64,000 nucleotides of DNA from Janthinobacterium fluminis. GTDB taxonomy: Bacteria; Pseudomonadota; Gammaproteobacteria; Burkholderiales; Burkholderiaceae_D. The stretch is taken from contig NZ_JAQQXR010000004.1 of NCBI RefSeq assembly GCF_028595325.1, forward strand, positions 310,001 through 374,000, in the 5' to 3' direction. This document shows, piece after piece, positions 1-23,900 of the stretch (position 1 is its first letter; each line of letters opens with the position of its first letter). Both the position numbers and the translations under genes were made by a program. The notes under the pieces are model-generated. The model worked only from the letters and a program-made list of their open reading frames with translations. It was not told where the DNA came from and searched no databases.

Positions 1-13141
<13,141 letters not shown>

Positions 13142-13170
13142 AGTCTTTTCCCGTAAAAGTATTGATCGGT

Positions 13171-13983
13171 TTAATAAGCGCTGAGTGAAAACTTTGGTCC
13201 CGAAGCCGGCGACCGCGCCGAGCCGGTTTGATATATGCACCGTAATGCCTTAGCGGCAATTCGTTCTTCGTGCGGATAAGCAAACGCGTTGTTGATGTAA
13301 TTCACGCCATCGATGACGATGTCGCGGTTGACGTGGCTGTGGCCATACACATGCATGTCCGGGCGGATTTCCCGAATCAGCCCTTCCAGCCGGCTGCTGC
13401 CCAACACCGGATAAATCTTGCGGTGGAGCGGAGGGATGAAGGCGGGCATCAGGTCGATGCGCGGCAGGAAATGTGAAAACGAGATGGTGACCTTGCCCTT
13501 GCCGATACGGCGCCCCTCGTTCAGGCCGATGAAATGTTGCGTGATCTCCAACTCGGACCAGCCCGCCGGCCAGCGGCAGGCGCGGCAATCCATCCAGGCG
13601 GCGCGCAATTCCGCGCCCAGCTCGCCGAACGAACCGTCATACCAGCCGAACAGGGGCACGATCGCCACGCCATCGATGAGCTCGGGCTCCATGCTGGCGC
13701 CGCAGCCCTGCACAACCGCCTTCACCTGCTCGAATTTATCGAGCGAATTCATGTGGGCCGAATCGCGCACCACCCATAAATCATGGTTGCCGGGTACGAA
13801 AAACACTTTCCGGAAGCGCCGCGCAAAGGCATCCAGGCATTCCGTGAATCGTTCGATGGAGTCCGAGATGTCGCCGGCCAGGATCAGCACGTCTTCCTGA
13901 TAGTCGCTGCGCGACAATGCCGCCACCCATTGCGCATTGGGATCGAAATCGACATGCATATCGGATAGGGCGAAGACACGCAT
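13171..13983 (-). CDS. calcineurin-like metallophosphoesterase, possible PptH-type carrier-protein hydrolase
   Basis: 270 residues, starting 5 bases after the acyl hydrolase stop and ending with TAA at 13171-13173. All metal-binding motifs of the fold are present: DMH (Asp8, His10), AGD (Asp38), GNHD (66-68), SH (His171) and GHSH (His215, His217). There is no signal peptide, so it is cytoplasmic. The pattern RFRKVFFVPGNHDLW, IVPLFGWYDGSF and VYGHSHVNRD resembles, from memory, the mycobacterial phosphopantetheinyl hydrolase PptH, which is encoded next to the PPTase PptT. The presence of a PPTase two genes upstream supports that reading but does not prove it. Alternatively it could act on a phosphorylated pathway intermediate or be a general phosphoesterase. 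Confidence 0.85.
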   Translation of the reverse strand: MRVFALSDMHVDFDPNAQWVAALSRSDYQEDVLILAGDISDSIERFTECLDAFARRFRKVFFVPGNHDLWVVRDSAHMNSLDKFEQVKAVVQGCGASMEPELIDGVAIVPLFGWYDGSFGELGAELRAAWMDCRACRWPAGWSELEITQHFIGLNEGRRIGKGKVTISFSHFLPRIDLMPAFIPPLHRKIYPVLGSSRLEGLIREIRPDMHVYGHSHVNRDIVIDGVNYINNAFAYPHEERIAAKALRCIYQTGSARSPASGPKFSLSAY

Positions 13984-13988
13984 CGCGG

Positions 13989-14969
13989 CTAGGTTTCCAT
14001 GGCCGCCGGCACGCCGGCGGCACGCACGTTCGCCACCGCCGCGGCCAGCAACTCGCCGTCGCGCCCATACGGCGTCATGGCGGCAAAACTGCGCGATGCC
14101 GACTGCTTCGGCAACAGGTACTTGAGGAATGTGGCCAGGGTGCCCGACGGCCCCAGATCGAGGTAATCGAAAGGCCCGGATTGCTCCATCTGCGCGATCG
14201 TCCGCATGAAGCCGATTTCATCCCGCGCCACCTGCCAGAAATAGTGTTCGGGAAATTCCTTGACGATGCCGGCCGATGCGCAACAGATCACCGGCGTTGC
14301 CGTCGCCCGCAGGCGCCCGGTCCCGGATGCCGCGATGACGACATCCCGGATGGGCTCGATCCAGCGCGCATGAAACGGGTATTGCACCGGCAAAAGCTGG
14401 TGGGTGACGCCGGCCCGGGCCAGGAAGCTTTCGATGGCGGGCAGGTTGTCGCCAGGCGCGGCAAGGAGGAAATGGGCGGCGAAATTGCGCCCCGCCACCT
14501 CCGCGCGCGCCTGCAGGAAGTCCGAATCCTCGTACAGCCGCGGCTCGGCCAGGACGGCGATGATGCCCCCCTTGCCGGCGTGCGCCTCGATCGCCAGCGC
14601 TTGCCGGATGACCAGTTCGAGCGCCTCTTCGGCCGGCAGGCAGCCGGCCACCGCCAGCGCGGCGAAGGTGCCCAGGCTCGCCCCCACGGTGCAATCGGGC
14701 TCGACGCCGAGTTCGATGACGCTGCGCGCCAGGGCGAATTCGAGCATGAAAATGGCCGGATGGGTCAGCCGGAGCTCAGCGAACGGTTCGGCCTTGCCCT
14801 GCGGCCCGTATAGCGCCTGGAGCACCGAGGTGCCCAGCAGCGCATGCGCCACCCGGTCCAGCCTGTCCATGCAGGAGCGGAATGTCGGGTTCTGTTCATA
14901 CAGGCCGCGCCCCATCTGGTAGTACTGGGAACCCTGGCCGGAAAACAGGAAGGCGGTTTGTCTTTTCAT
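13989..14969 (-). CDS. stand-alone acyltransferase-fold protein, probable acyl hydrolase (AH)
   Basis: 326 residues from ATG 14967-14969. That ATG overlaps the PPTase TGA as ATGA and begins the fold (MKRQTAFLFSGQGSQ). An upstream in-frame start would only add a non-homologous stretch inside the PPTase gene. Nucleophile Ser98 sits in GASLGT rather than the GHSLGE of malonyl transferases, and His200 is in PFHA. The malonate-arginine region reads VIRQALAI instead of RRGELM. These changes fit the editing acyl hydrolases of trans-AT clusters (PedC type), which clear stalled acyl units from ACPs. A second AT of unusual specificity remains possible. Confidence 0.8.
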   Translation of the reverse strand: MKRQTAFLFSGQGSQYYQMGRGLYEQNPTFRSCMDRLDRVAHALLGTSVLQALYGPQGKAEPFAELRLTHPAIFMLEFALARSVIELGVEPDCTVGASLGTFAALAVAGCLPAEEALELVIRQALAIEAHAGKGGIIAVLAEPRLYEDSDFLQARAEVAGRNFAAHFLLAAPGDNLPAIESFLARAGVTHQLLPVQYPFHARWIEPIRDVVIAASGTGRLRATATPVICCASAGIVKEFPEHYFWQVARDEIGFMRTIAQMEQSGPFDYLDLGPSGTLATFLKYLLPKQSASRSFAAMTPYGRDGELLAAAVANVRAAGVPAAMET

Positions 14970-15826
14970 GTCGATGAGGCCCGCAGCGCCTCGAAGCGCA
15001 TGCTTTCTTCCCAGGCGAAAGGGAGGGTGCGCCGCACGGTGATGGCGGTTTCCATGCCCGGCCGGTTTTCGACGCACAGCGCGGCGATGCTGTCCGGACT
15101 AGGATGCCACTGCCAAAAGGTCCAGTTGTCCGGCGCATCGTCCAGGCAGGGATCGAAGTGGGCCTGCAATTGCCGCTCGCCGCGCAATTCGAAGCCGAAT
15201 TGTTCCAGCGGCAGCGACAGCCCCTTGCCGCGCGCCTTGATGTAGCTTTCCTTCAGGGTCCAGAAATCGAGGAAGCGCCGCGCCTGCAAGGCCGGCGCCG
15301 TCGACTGCAATTGCCGCACTTCGGCGGCCGAGAAAAAGCTCTCGGCAATGTCGAGCGGCACGTTGCGCTGCAAATCTTCGACGTCGATGCCGAGCGCGCT
15401 GTCGCGCGTCACGCCGAGCACCACCACCTGGTCCGAATGCGAGATATTGAAGGTCAAGCCCTGCACGCCGGGGTGCCGGTTGACGATGAAGGGACGGCCG
15501 TGGGAGGTGGCGGCGAAGCGCCACTCGGCGGGCTGGAGCGGCACGTAGCGCGACAGCACGTACCTGACCAGCGCGCGGGTGAGGAGATAACGGCGCCGGT
15601 CTTTCTCGAACATGAACTTCGTCTGCTGGCAGCGCTCGTCGTCGTTGAGCACCCGCTTGAGCAGCGCCATCAGCTCGGCCGGCATCGCGTCGGTCAAGGC
15701 GACCCAGACGTCGACCGCGCCCGGACGCAGCGCCAACCGGCCCAGTGCGTCATGCGGCATGGCCGGCGCGCTCCCCTGCGCCGTCACGCTGCCGCGGGGG
15801 CCGGGCGGGATCAGCGCGTCGATCAT
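14966..15826 (-). CDS. Sfp-type 4'-phosphopantetheinyl transferase
   Basis: 286 residues, the usual Sfp-family size. It transfers phosphopantetheine from CoA to the serine of ACP and PCP domains, so it should activate the carrier domains of genes A-C. Family motifs are present: NISHS (about 128-131), LGIDVED with Mg-binding Asp148 and Glu150, and FWTLKESYIKARGKG with Trp189, Lys192, Glu193 and Lys197. The start ATG (15824-15826) lies 6 bases after the AT-ER stop, with GAGG overlapping that stop as ribosome site. The gene ends in an ATGA overlap with the next gene, implying translational coupling. A cluster-borne PPTase fits the very large carrier-protein load. Confidence 0.95.
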   Translation of the reverse strand: MIDALIPPGPRGSVTAQGSAPAMPHDALGRLALRPGAVDVWVALTDAMPAELMALLKRVLNDDERCQQTKFMFEKDRRRYLLTRALVRYVLSRYVPLQPAEWRFAATSHGRPFIVNRHPGVQGLTFNISHSDQVVVLGVTRDSALGIDVEDLQRNVPLDIAESFFSAAEVRQLQSTAPALQARRFLDFWTLKESYIKARGKGLSLPLEQFGFELRGERQLQAHFDPCLDDAPDNWTFWQWHPSPDSIAALCVENRPGMETAITVRRTLPFAWEESMRFEALRASST

Positions 15827-15832
15827 GGCGCC

Positions 15833-18115
15833 TCAGGCCGCCGCAAGCGGAAACAGCCGGTCCAGGCTGAGGTTCAGGTACTCCGCAGTCTCGGTCAGCA
15901 GCTTCTTGCCGATTTCGTCGGCGTGGCGGTTCGACCAGGACTCCAGCGGCGTCCCCTTGACCCACTGGTTGAACGCGCCCAGCGCCGGCCCGGTGTGCAC
16001 CTGGTAGTTGACCCGTTCATCCTGGCTGCCGGCCAGCGCCAGCCGCGAGGTGTAGCCGAAGTACCAGCGGAACACCAGGGCCATCTTGTGTTTCGGGTTC
16101 GCTTCGGCCTTGACGATCTCGTGCCGCATTCCCTGCCCTTCGAGGTATTTGCGCACATCGTTCCAGACTTCCTCGAAGGTTTTCTTGAAATACGTCGTCT
16201 GCAACTGCTTTTTCGTCTTCTCGGGCAGGTCGTCCAGGCTGTCGTGGTGGTGGTACAGCGAGAACAGCTTGTTGGCGCGGGTCGGGAAGAACACCCCTTT
16301 CTTGAGCACCTGAACCTGGGCGCCCGTTTCGAACATGTCGCCGGCCGGCGCGTAGTCTGTGTCCTGCACATTGATGTCCTGCAGCAGCGTCTTGACGTCG
16401 TCGCTGGTGCCCGCGTCGACCGTGCACTGGTTAATCGAGCCGGTGAGGATGAAATCGGCGCCCATCATGAAGGCTGCGGCGGCCGCCTCGGGCGTGCCTA
16501 TCCCGCCGGCCAGCCCCATGCAGATCGGCTCGGCGTAAGCGAATTGCTTCTCCATGGCACGCTTCAGGGCCAGCATCGCCGGGAACAGCACGGTCGGGAT
16601 GCCGCCGTCGGTGTGCCCGCCGGAGTCGGCCTCGATGCAGACGTCCTCGCTCACCGGCACGCGCTTCGCCAGTTCCGCCTGTTCGAGGGTGATCTGCCCT
16701 TCCTTCAACAGCTGCTGGACGATGTGCTCCGGCGCCGGCCGCAGGAAGACTTCGGCGACCTCGGGCCGCGACACCTTGGCCAGGATGCGGTGGTGGCCCT
16801 CGACCTGGCCGTCCTTGCCCCGTTTCAAGCCCTTGAGGCGGAACAGCACCAGCGCCGGCGTCATCTGCATGAAGGCGGCCGCTTCGATCAGCCGCACGTT
16901 ATAGCGCAGGTAGAGGTCGACGGTCTGCCGCTCCAGTTCCGGATAGGCGTAATTGGCCAGCAAATTGAGGCCGTAGGCTTCGCCGTTGCGCAGCTCGCCC
17001 TGGATATACTGTATGCCTTTTTCGATGTCGGCGAACGACAGGCCGCCGGTGCCGAAGAAACCGACCAGGCCGGCCTTGCCCATACGTACCACCAGCTTGG
17101 GCGCGGCGATGCCGCGATACATCGCACCGGCGATGTAGGCATACTTGACGCCGAAGCGCTTGCGGAAGAGCGCGCTGCCCAGATTTTCCGCCAGCAGCGC
17201 CGGGCGCGCCCCGCTTGCCGCCGGCGCCGCCGGCGCGGCTGCCGGTATCGGCGCTTGCGCCACCAGCAGCGGCGTGGCGGTCTTGCGGATGTCCTCGACC
17301 AGCCGGGTCAGCACCGTGGCGCCGACCTCGACGAACTCGGTGACGCCGGCCCCCATCAGATAGCGCACCGTGTCGGTCCAGCGCACCGGGCTGCTGATCT
17401 GGCGCGCCAGCAGGTCGGCCGCCTCGCCGTCGCGGTAAGGCCGCGCGGACACATTGGCGATCACCGGCATGCCCGGCGCATCGAAACGGAACTGCCGCAG
17501 GAAGGCCGCGAACGCCTGCTTGGCCTCCTCCATATAGCGGGAGTGAAAAGCGGCACTGACGTTCAGCACGGCGCAGCGGATCTGCTGCGCCGTCAGCAGC
17601 TTCTCCGCCTGCGCGATCGCGTCTTTCGGCCCGGCGATGACGGTCTGGCTCAGGGTATTGAAATTGGCCAGGTCGATCGACGTCAACTGGTGCTGCTTCA
17701 GCAGCGCGGCCAGGCTTGCCTCGTCGATGCCGATCACGGCGGCCATGCCGCCTTCCCTGGCCGCGCCCATCAGCTCGCCGCGCCGCTGCACCAGCCGCAG
17801 GCCGGTCTTGAAGTCGAACACGTCGGCGGCGAGCAGCGCATTGTATTCGCCTAGGCTGTGGCCGGCCACGAAATCGGGCCGCGCCATGCCTTCGTCGCGC
17901 CGCTTGCGGTAGCCGAGCGCATTGACGACGTAGAGCGCCGGCTGGGTGTACTGCGTCAGGTTCAGCTTGCCGTCGGGATCTTCCGTGCACAGCTTTTCGA
18001 TCGAATAACCGAGTATATCCGACGCCGTTTCCGTCATCTCCCGGTATAGCGGAAACAACTCCTTCCCCATCCCGCGGAACTGCGAACCTTGACCTGGAAA
18101 CAAAATCGCCTTCAT
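15833..18115 (-). CDS. trans-acting acyltransferase - enoyl reductase fusion (AT-ER)
   Basis: Residue numbers are given from the upstream ATG at 18163. The N-terminal malonyl-type AT starts KAILFPGQGSQ and has GHSLGEY with nucleophile Ser103, QRRGELM with the malonate-binding Arg, and AAFHS with His207. From about residue 325 comes a PfaD-like FMN enoyl reductase (RKRFGVKYAYIAGAM, GHTDGG, GLAGGIGTPEAAAAAF). It supplies malonyl units to all ACPs of the three synthases, and the ER can act in trans on selected modules. I chose ATG 18113-18115 because GAGGG sits 7 bases upstream and the AT fold begins there. ATG 18161-18163 overlaps the gene B stop as ATGA but has no ribosome site. AT-ER bidomain proteins are known in several trans-AT clusters. 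Confidence 0.95.
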   Translation of the reverse strand: MKAILFPGQGSQFRGMGKELFPLYREMTETASDILGYSIEKLCTEDPDGKLNLTQYTQPALYVVNALGYRKRRDEGMARPDFVAGHSLGEYNALLAADVFDFKTGLRLVQRRGELMGAAREGGMAAVIGIDEASLAALLKQHQLTSIDLANFNTLSQTVIAGPKDAIAQAEKLLTAQQIRCAVLNVSAAFHSRYMEEAKQAFAAFLRQFRFDAPGMPVIANVSARPYRDGEAADLLARQISSPVRWTDTVRYLMGAGVTEFVEVGATVLTRLVEDIRKTATPLLVAQAPIPAAAPAAPAASGARPALLAENLGSALFRKRFGVKYAYIAGAMYRGIAAPKLVVRMGKAGLVGFFGTGGLSFADIEKGIQYIQGELRNGEAYGLNLLANYAYPELERQTVDLYLRYNVRLIEAAAFMQMTPALVLFRLKGLKRGKDGQVEGHHRILAKVSRPEVAEVFLRPAPEHIVQQLLKEGQITLEQAELAKRVPVSEDVCIEADSGGHTDGGIPTVLFPAMLALKRAMEKQFAYAEPICMGLAGGIGTPEAAAAAFMMGADFILTGSINQCTVDAGTSDDVKTLLQDINVQDTDYAPAGDMFETGAQVQVLKKGVFFPTRANKLFSLYHHHDSLDDLPEKTKKQLQTTYFKKTFEEVWNDVRKYLEGQGMRHEIVKAEANPKHKMALVFRWYFGYTSRLALAGSQDERVNYQVHTGPALGAFNQWVKGTPLESWSNRHADEIGKKLLTETAEYLNLSLDRLFPLAAA

Positions 18116-18120
18116 GAAAT

Positions 18121-18135
18121 CGCCCTCATCCTCTC
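18121..18135 (-). promoter_or_regulatory. strong Shine-Dalgarno sequence for AT-ER gene
   Basis: The coding strand reads GAGAGGATGAGGGCG, then ATTTC and ATG at 18113-18115. GAGGG is 7 bases from the ATG. It is one of the best ribosome sites in the window and decides the start in favour of MKAILF over the ATG overlapping gene B. Confidence 0.7.
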
Positions 18136-18159
18136 GTTGAATGCCGCTCATCTCAATAA

Positions 18160-20920
18160 TCATGTTGCCAGCGCCAGGTCGGCCGCCTCGCCATAGGCTG
18201 CCGGCCGCGCCCGGATAACGTCGCCGAAATCGCTGCGCTGCCAGGCCAGCGGATCGCTGCCCAGGAGCTCCAGCAGCCGCAGGTAACCGTCGAACATTTC
18301 CCTGACCATGGCCGGCGCGTACACATCGCCGGCGAAGTCCCAGCTGCAGAGCAGGCGGCTGCCCGCTTCGCTGCTGAGGTTGTCGAGATACACTTGCGGC
18401 GTCTTGCTGAGCGCCTCGCCAAGCACGAACTGCGCGTCCCGCAGCGTCAGCGGCGTGACCTGGTTCGTGAACACCACGGGAAACCGCAACGGCCGCTGCC
18501 GGTCGCGCAGCATCACCCGCCGCAGCGCCTGCAGGCCGCTGACCGGCCGCTGCGCGAGGTCGTCGGCGTGTTGCCGCGCCACCTGTTTTAGCCGTATTGC
18601 AAATTGTATCATATTGCTTTCTCGTACAGACCAGCTTAAGGCGGTGAAATCGCCGACCACGCGCTCGATGTCGGGATGCACCGGCAGGCGCTCCCAGCCC
18701 GGCACGACCACCGCCAGCGGCCGCTGGCCGTTCCAGGCATAGAGCACCTCCAGGTAGGCGGTCAGCGCAATCAGGCCGGGCGCGACGCCGTTTGCGGCCG
18801 CGTATTGCTTCAACGCGCCCCAGGCTTGCAGCTCGCCGCTGATGCGCTGATGCGCATGCCCAGCCAGGGCCGCCGTCGCCGGCAACTGCGGCAGCGCCGG
18901 CCCGGCCGGCAGGTCGGCGAACTTGCGGTTCCAGTACGCCAGCCGTTCGGCATGGCCCTGCGTGCCCTTGAAACGCGCCACCGCCCGCTGGTAGTCGCGG
19001 AAACTCAGCCCCGGCGGCGGCAGCGCGGCTTGCGGCTGTTGGTAGAGCCGCAACAGTTCAAGCAGCAGCTGGCCGATGCTCGTGCTGTCCACCAGCATCA
19101 AGTCGAAACACAGATGCACGCTGGCCTTGTCGGCCTCCAGCAGCGACACGCTGACCGCGAAATACGGCCACTCGCCGAGCGGCACCGCCCGCCCCAGTTG
19201 CGCCTGCCGGGTCGCGGCCAGCGCCGCCTGCCGCTGTTCGCGGCTGTGCCGCCGCAGGTCATCCACCGCGATCGTGTAGCGCGGCGCCTGCGCCAGCAGC
19301 GCCTGGCTGCCGTCGGCCTGCACCACCGTGCGCAGCATCGGATGCCGCGCGATCAGCGCCGCCAGCGCCTGGTCGAGGCGCGCCACGTCCAGCCGCTCCG
19401 CCAGCAGTTCCTGGTAGAACTGGCAACTGCTGCCGCCGCCTTCCAGCCGTTTGTCGCGGCCAACCGCGTAAGCCTGCTGCTGGTCCGTCAACTGAAATGG
19501 AGCCAGCGGGTCCTCCCCCTGCGCCTCGGCCAGGAAAGCGGCCAGCTGCGCCGTCGCCGGATCGGCGTCGACTGCCGCCATTTTTTCGGCCGGCGCGAAG
19601 CTCGCCAGCGTCCACGCCAGCCGGCCGGCGGCGAGGCCCTCCAGTATCGCGGCGTAGGCCGCAAACATTGTCCGCATCAGGCCCGACTCGAAATAGCCCT
19701 CGGCCACATCCCAGCTGTATTCAAGCCCCCCGGCCGACTCGCGCAACTGATGGTCGAGGTAGACCTGCGGGGTCTGGTTGACGGAATAGACCACCTCGCC
19801 CAGAGGCGCCGCCGCCGGCTCGGGGAAGGCGCCGCCCAACATCGAGGTGAACACCACGGGCAGCGTGGCCGGCACGGCGCGGCCGCCCCGGCCGCGCAAC
19901 TGCCGCAGCGCCTGGATACCGCCGACGGCGCTGTGCTCGAGGTCTTCCCACAGCCGCTGGTGATGCGCCTGCAGAATGCCCGCCAGGTCCGCGTCATGGC
20001 CCGCTTCGACCACGAACAGCAAGGAAGAGATCGCCGGTCCGATCAGTTCGCGGATCTGCGGATGCAGCGGCGGCCGGTTGAAATAGGTTAGCACCAGCGT
20101 GAAGCTCGGCTCGGCCGCCCAGGTCCGCAGCACTTCGACGAAGATGCCCAGCATCAGCGAGGTGGGCGAGACATTCAGCGCCGCCGCCTTGGCTTTCAGC
20201 ACCTGCCAGTGCGGCGCGGCCAGTTGCCCGGCCAGCCGCGTGCGGCGCCGCGCCCCATCGGCGGCCTGCCCCGCGCCCGGCCGCGCCAGCAAGGGGCCGC
20301 CCGGCATGCCGCGCAGCCGCTCCAGCCAGTACGCCAGATCCTGCCGGTATCTGTCCGACGCCTCGAAGGCTTGCATCGCCAGCACGTAGTCGCGGAACAA
20401 CAGCTCCATGTCCGGCAGCACCAGCGCCGGATCGGCGTACAGCTGCGCCCATTGCCGCAGCAGCAGCTCCAGCGACAGCCCGTCGACGATCAATTCGTCG
20501 ATGCTGAAGTGGATGCGGTGCCGCCCCTCGTCGCCGATGGCCACCCGGATATCGAACAAGGGCCATGCGGCGCCGGCAAACACGTGATGCTCCATCGTCT
20601 CGCGCAGCCTGTCGGCCTTGCCGCGCCGCTCGGCCTCGCTCTGGCGCCTCAGGTCGAGCACCTTGAAGCGGTAGTCGCGCACCGTCGGCAGAATCCGCTG
20701 GCGGCCATCCTCGCCGACCACCGCCCGCAGCATGTCGTGGCGCGCCACCAGCCGGTTCCATGCCTGGTTGAGGCGGAAGATATTCAGTGCGCCGCCGACC
20801 TCGATTTCGAGGTAGAGGTGCGCCCCGATCCGGTCGCCGTCGAGCGTCGACTTGCGGCCGAGCAGATAGGACTGCTGCATGTCGGTCAGCGGAAACGGCT
20901 CGTGGCGCGCCTCCGCCTGC
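18160..20920 (-). other. tandem heterocyclization (Cy-Cy) domains at gene B C terminus
   Basis: Cy1 (about 20,920-19,640) opens with FPLTDMQQSYLLGR and has DELIVD in place of the HHxxxDG of ordinary condensation domains. Cy2 (about 19,500-18,230) opens with FQLTDQQQAYAVGR and has DLMLVD. Both therefore keep the DxxxxD signature of cyclizing condensation domains. In paired Cy systems one domain often condenses and the other cyclodehydrates; which does which cannot be read from the sequence. Confidence 0.87.
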
Positions 20921-23900
20921 GGAATCAGCTGCGGCAGCAGGGACGACGCCGGTATCGCCGTGGCGGCGCCGGCATCGGACGCGGGCATCTCCAGCGAGCG
21001 CAGCAGCGCCTCGATCGAGCGCTGGCCGTCGGCAAGCAGCGCCAGCGCCACCGGCCGCCGCAGCGCCGCCTCCAGCCGCTGTTTCAACTCCAGCGCGGCA
21101 ATCGAGTTGTACCCCAAGGTATGCAGGGGCTGGTGCATCGGCAGCTCGACGGCCGGAATGCCCAGCGCAATGGCGACGGCATCGACGATCGATGCGGCGG
21201 CGCCGTTCGCCGGCGCGGCCGGCAAGGGCTGCGCCGGCGCCAATACGGCGGCGCCAAGCGGGTAGCTGGTCGGCGCCAGCGGGTAGGTCGGCCAGGCGAT
21301 CTTGCGCACGGCGCGGCCCGCATGCAGCCTCGCCCAGGGCACCACGCCGCCCTGCGCCCAGTACGCGGCGAGCCCGTCGAGATTGCCTTCGACGAGCCAG
21401 CCGTCGAGCACCCCCGCCGGCAGGCGCGGCGACGCAGCGGCGGCGCCCGCATCGACGGAACGGTGCAAGGACAGAGGGCTGCCCTGCCGCCCGTCCAGGC
21501 CCGCCCGCAACTGTCCGATCAGCTCCTGGCGCGTCGTCGCCACCACGGCCAGGCGGCAATCCATCGGCTCCCGCCCGGCCTGCAAGGTATAGGCAAGGTC
21601 GCGCAGGACGACGCTGCCGCCGCCCTCCAGCCGCAGCAAGGCTTGTCCCAGCACCGCCTGCAGCCGCTCCGCGCTCCTGGCGGAGAACACGAAGAGCTGC
21701 GCTTCCGCCGCGACGTCCCCCTCCGGCTGCGCCGGCGCCGCCACGAACTCCTCGATCACGGCGCTGACGTAGGTGCCGCCGGCGCCGAACGAATTGATCA
21801 GCGCCCGCCGCGGCAAGCCTTGCCCGCCCGGCCCTTGCAGCGGCTCCCAGGCCGCCGCAGCGTGCTGCAGGTAAAACGGCGTCTCGTCCAGCCGCAACTG
21901 CCGATTGGGCGCGCCGACGGCCACCAGCGGCGCCAGTTCCCGGTGTTGGAGCTGCAGGACCACTTTTGCCAGTTGCGCGATGCCGGACGCCATCTCCGGA
22001 TGGCCCAGGCCGGATTTCACCGCCCCCATCGGGCAGCGCCAGCCTTTCCCACCGGCCGCGGCGAACACCTTGTTCAATGCGGCCACCTCGATCGCGTCGG
22101 CGAGCGCCAGCCCGGCGGCCGCCGCTTCGATGTAGCCGATGCTCGCCGGCGCCGCGCCGGCCCGGCGCAGGCTTTCCTCGATGACACGCGCCTGGGCATT
22201 CGGGTTGGCGGCCCCGTAAGCGGTCGAACGGCCGCTGTGCTGGGTCGCCGTGCCCTTGATCACGGCCAGGACGGCGTCGCCGTCGGCAATCGCCAGCCGC
22301 AGCGGCTTCAGCAATACGGCGCCGACCGTTTCCGAAGAAAGATGGCCGTCGCCGTCGGTGAAGCTGCGGCACGCCGGATGGCTGCCGACCAGTTGCACCT
22401 GGCTGAGGCTGACGAATTTCTGCGGCGACAGCGACAAATTGATGCCCCCGACCACGGCCAGCCGGCATTCGCCTTGCTGCAGATCGCGGCAGGCCAGATG
22501 AATCGCCATCATCGCCGACGAACACATGGTGTCGATGGCAATGCTCGGCCCCTCGAAATTGAAGAAGTGCGAAACCCGGTTGGCGATGCCGCTCGCCGTG
22601 GCCATTGGCGTCAGCACCGGATCGCCCGCGGGCAAGGCCGCTGCCTGCGGCATGGCGCCCACATACACGCCGACCTGGCCCTGGTACTGCTGGCGCAGGC
22701 TTTCACGGGTGTGGCCGCCGGCTTCGAGCAGGGTCCATACCGTCTGCAGGAACAGCCGGGTCTGCACATCGAGCGCCTGGGCCTCGCGCGGCGATATATT
22801 AAAGAACAGGGCGTCGAACTGCTCTATGCCATTGATGAAGCCGCCCCACCGGGTGTAGCTCTTGCCGGCAAGGCCCTTTTGCGGATCGAAATAGGCGGCG
22901 ATGTCCCAGCGCTCCGGCGGCACCTCGGTGATGCAGTCGCGCCCGGCCTTGAGGTTCTGCCACAGCGCCTCGACATCGTCGGCCTGCGGGAAGCGCCCGG
23001 AAAGGCCGATGATCGCGATCGGCTCCGGCCCGGACGCCGGCGCTGCGGGAGCGGCGGCGGGCAGGCGCTGCGGCAGTGCCGGCCGTGGCGGGCTCGGCGC
23101 TGCGGCGGCCGGCATCGGCGGCGCCGGCGAAGCCGGGTCCGCGCCGAAGTTCGCCGCATGGCGGCTGCTCAGATAGCGCGCCAGGCCGCCCAGCGTCGGA
23201 TGCTCGAAGAACACCGTCGGCGCCAGATCGAGCCGGTATTCCTGATTGAGCCGGTTGCCCAGCTCGGTGGCCATGATCGAGTCGAAGCCGTATTCGTGCA
23301 GCTCGGTTTCGCCGTCGAGCATCTCCACCGCCACCTTGGCCAGCGCCGCCGCCATGCCGATCAATTTGCGTTCGATCAGCGCGGCGGACGCCGCGGCGGG
23401 CGCGCCGGGCGCGGCAGCGCCCGCCACGGCGGCCGGCACAGCGTCGGCAAGCAGCCGGCGCACCCGGCCGGGGTCGCCTTCCAGCACGGCCACCTGGTCC
23501 AGTCCGCTGCCGAAAGCGCGGTAGAGCGCCGCGATCCCGGCGTCGCTGCGCATCGCCACCATGCCGGTCATTTGCCGCATCGCCCGTTCGGTGGCGGCGT
23601 CGATCCGCATGCCCCCCTCCTGCCATAGCGGCCAGTTCACCGACAGCGTCTGGCCCTGGCGCTGGCCGATCGCCACCAGGCTGTTACGGTAGGCGGCGTA
23701 GGCGTCCATGAAGCCGTTGCCCGCGGCGTAGTCCGCCTGCCCGATATTGCCGCGCACGGCGGAGATCGACGAGAAGCAAATGAAGCAATCCAGCGCCATG
23801 TCGCGGCTCGCCTCGTCCAGGTTGACCAGGCCGGCCACCTTCGGCGCCAGCACGGCTTCGAGCTCGGCCCGGGTCTTCTTCAGCAGCAGGCTGTCGCGCA

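Noticed and set aside
14970..15077. Longer N-terminal extension of the acyl hydrolase inside the PPTase gene
   Set aside because: The added residues have no similarity to the AT fold, while ATG 14967-14969 overlaps the PPTase stop as ATGA and begins the conserved FSGQGSQ segment.
18116..18163. Upstream ATG start for the AT-ER protein at 18161-18163
   Set aside because: Kept only as an alternative. It overlaps the gene B stop, but it lacks a ribosome site, and the extra 16 residues precede the normal AT start, which has a strong GAGGG.
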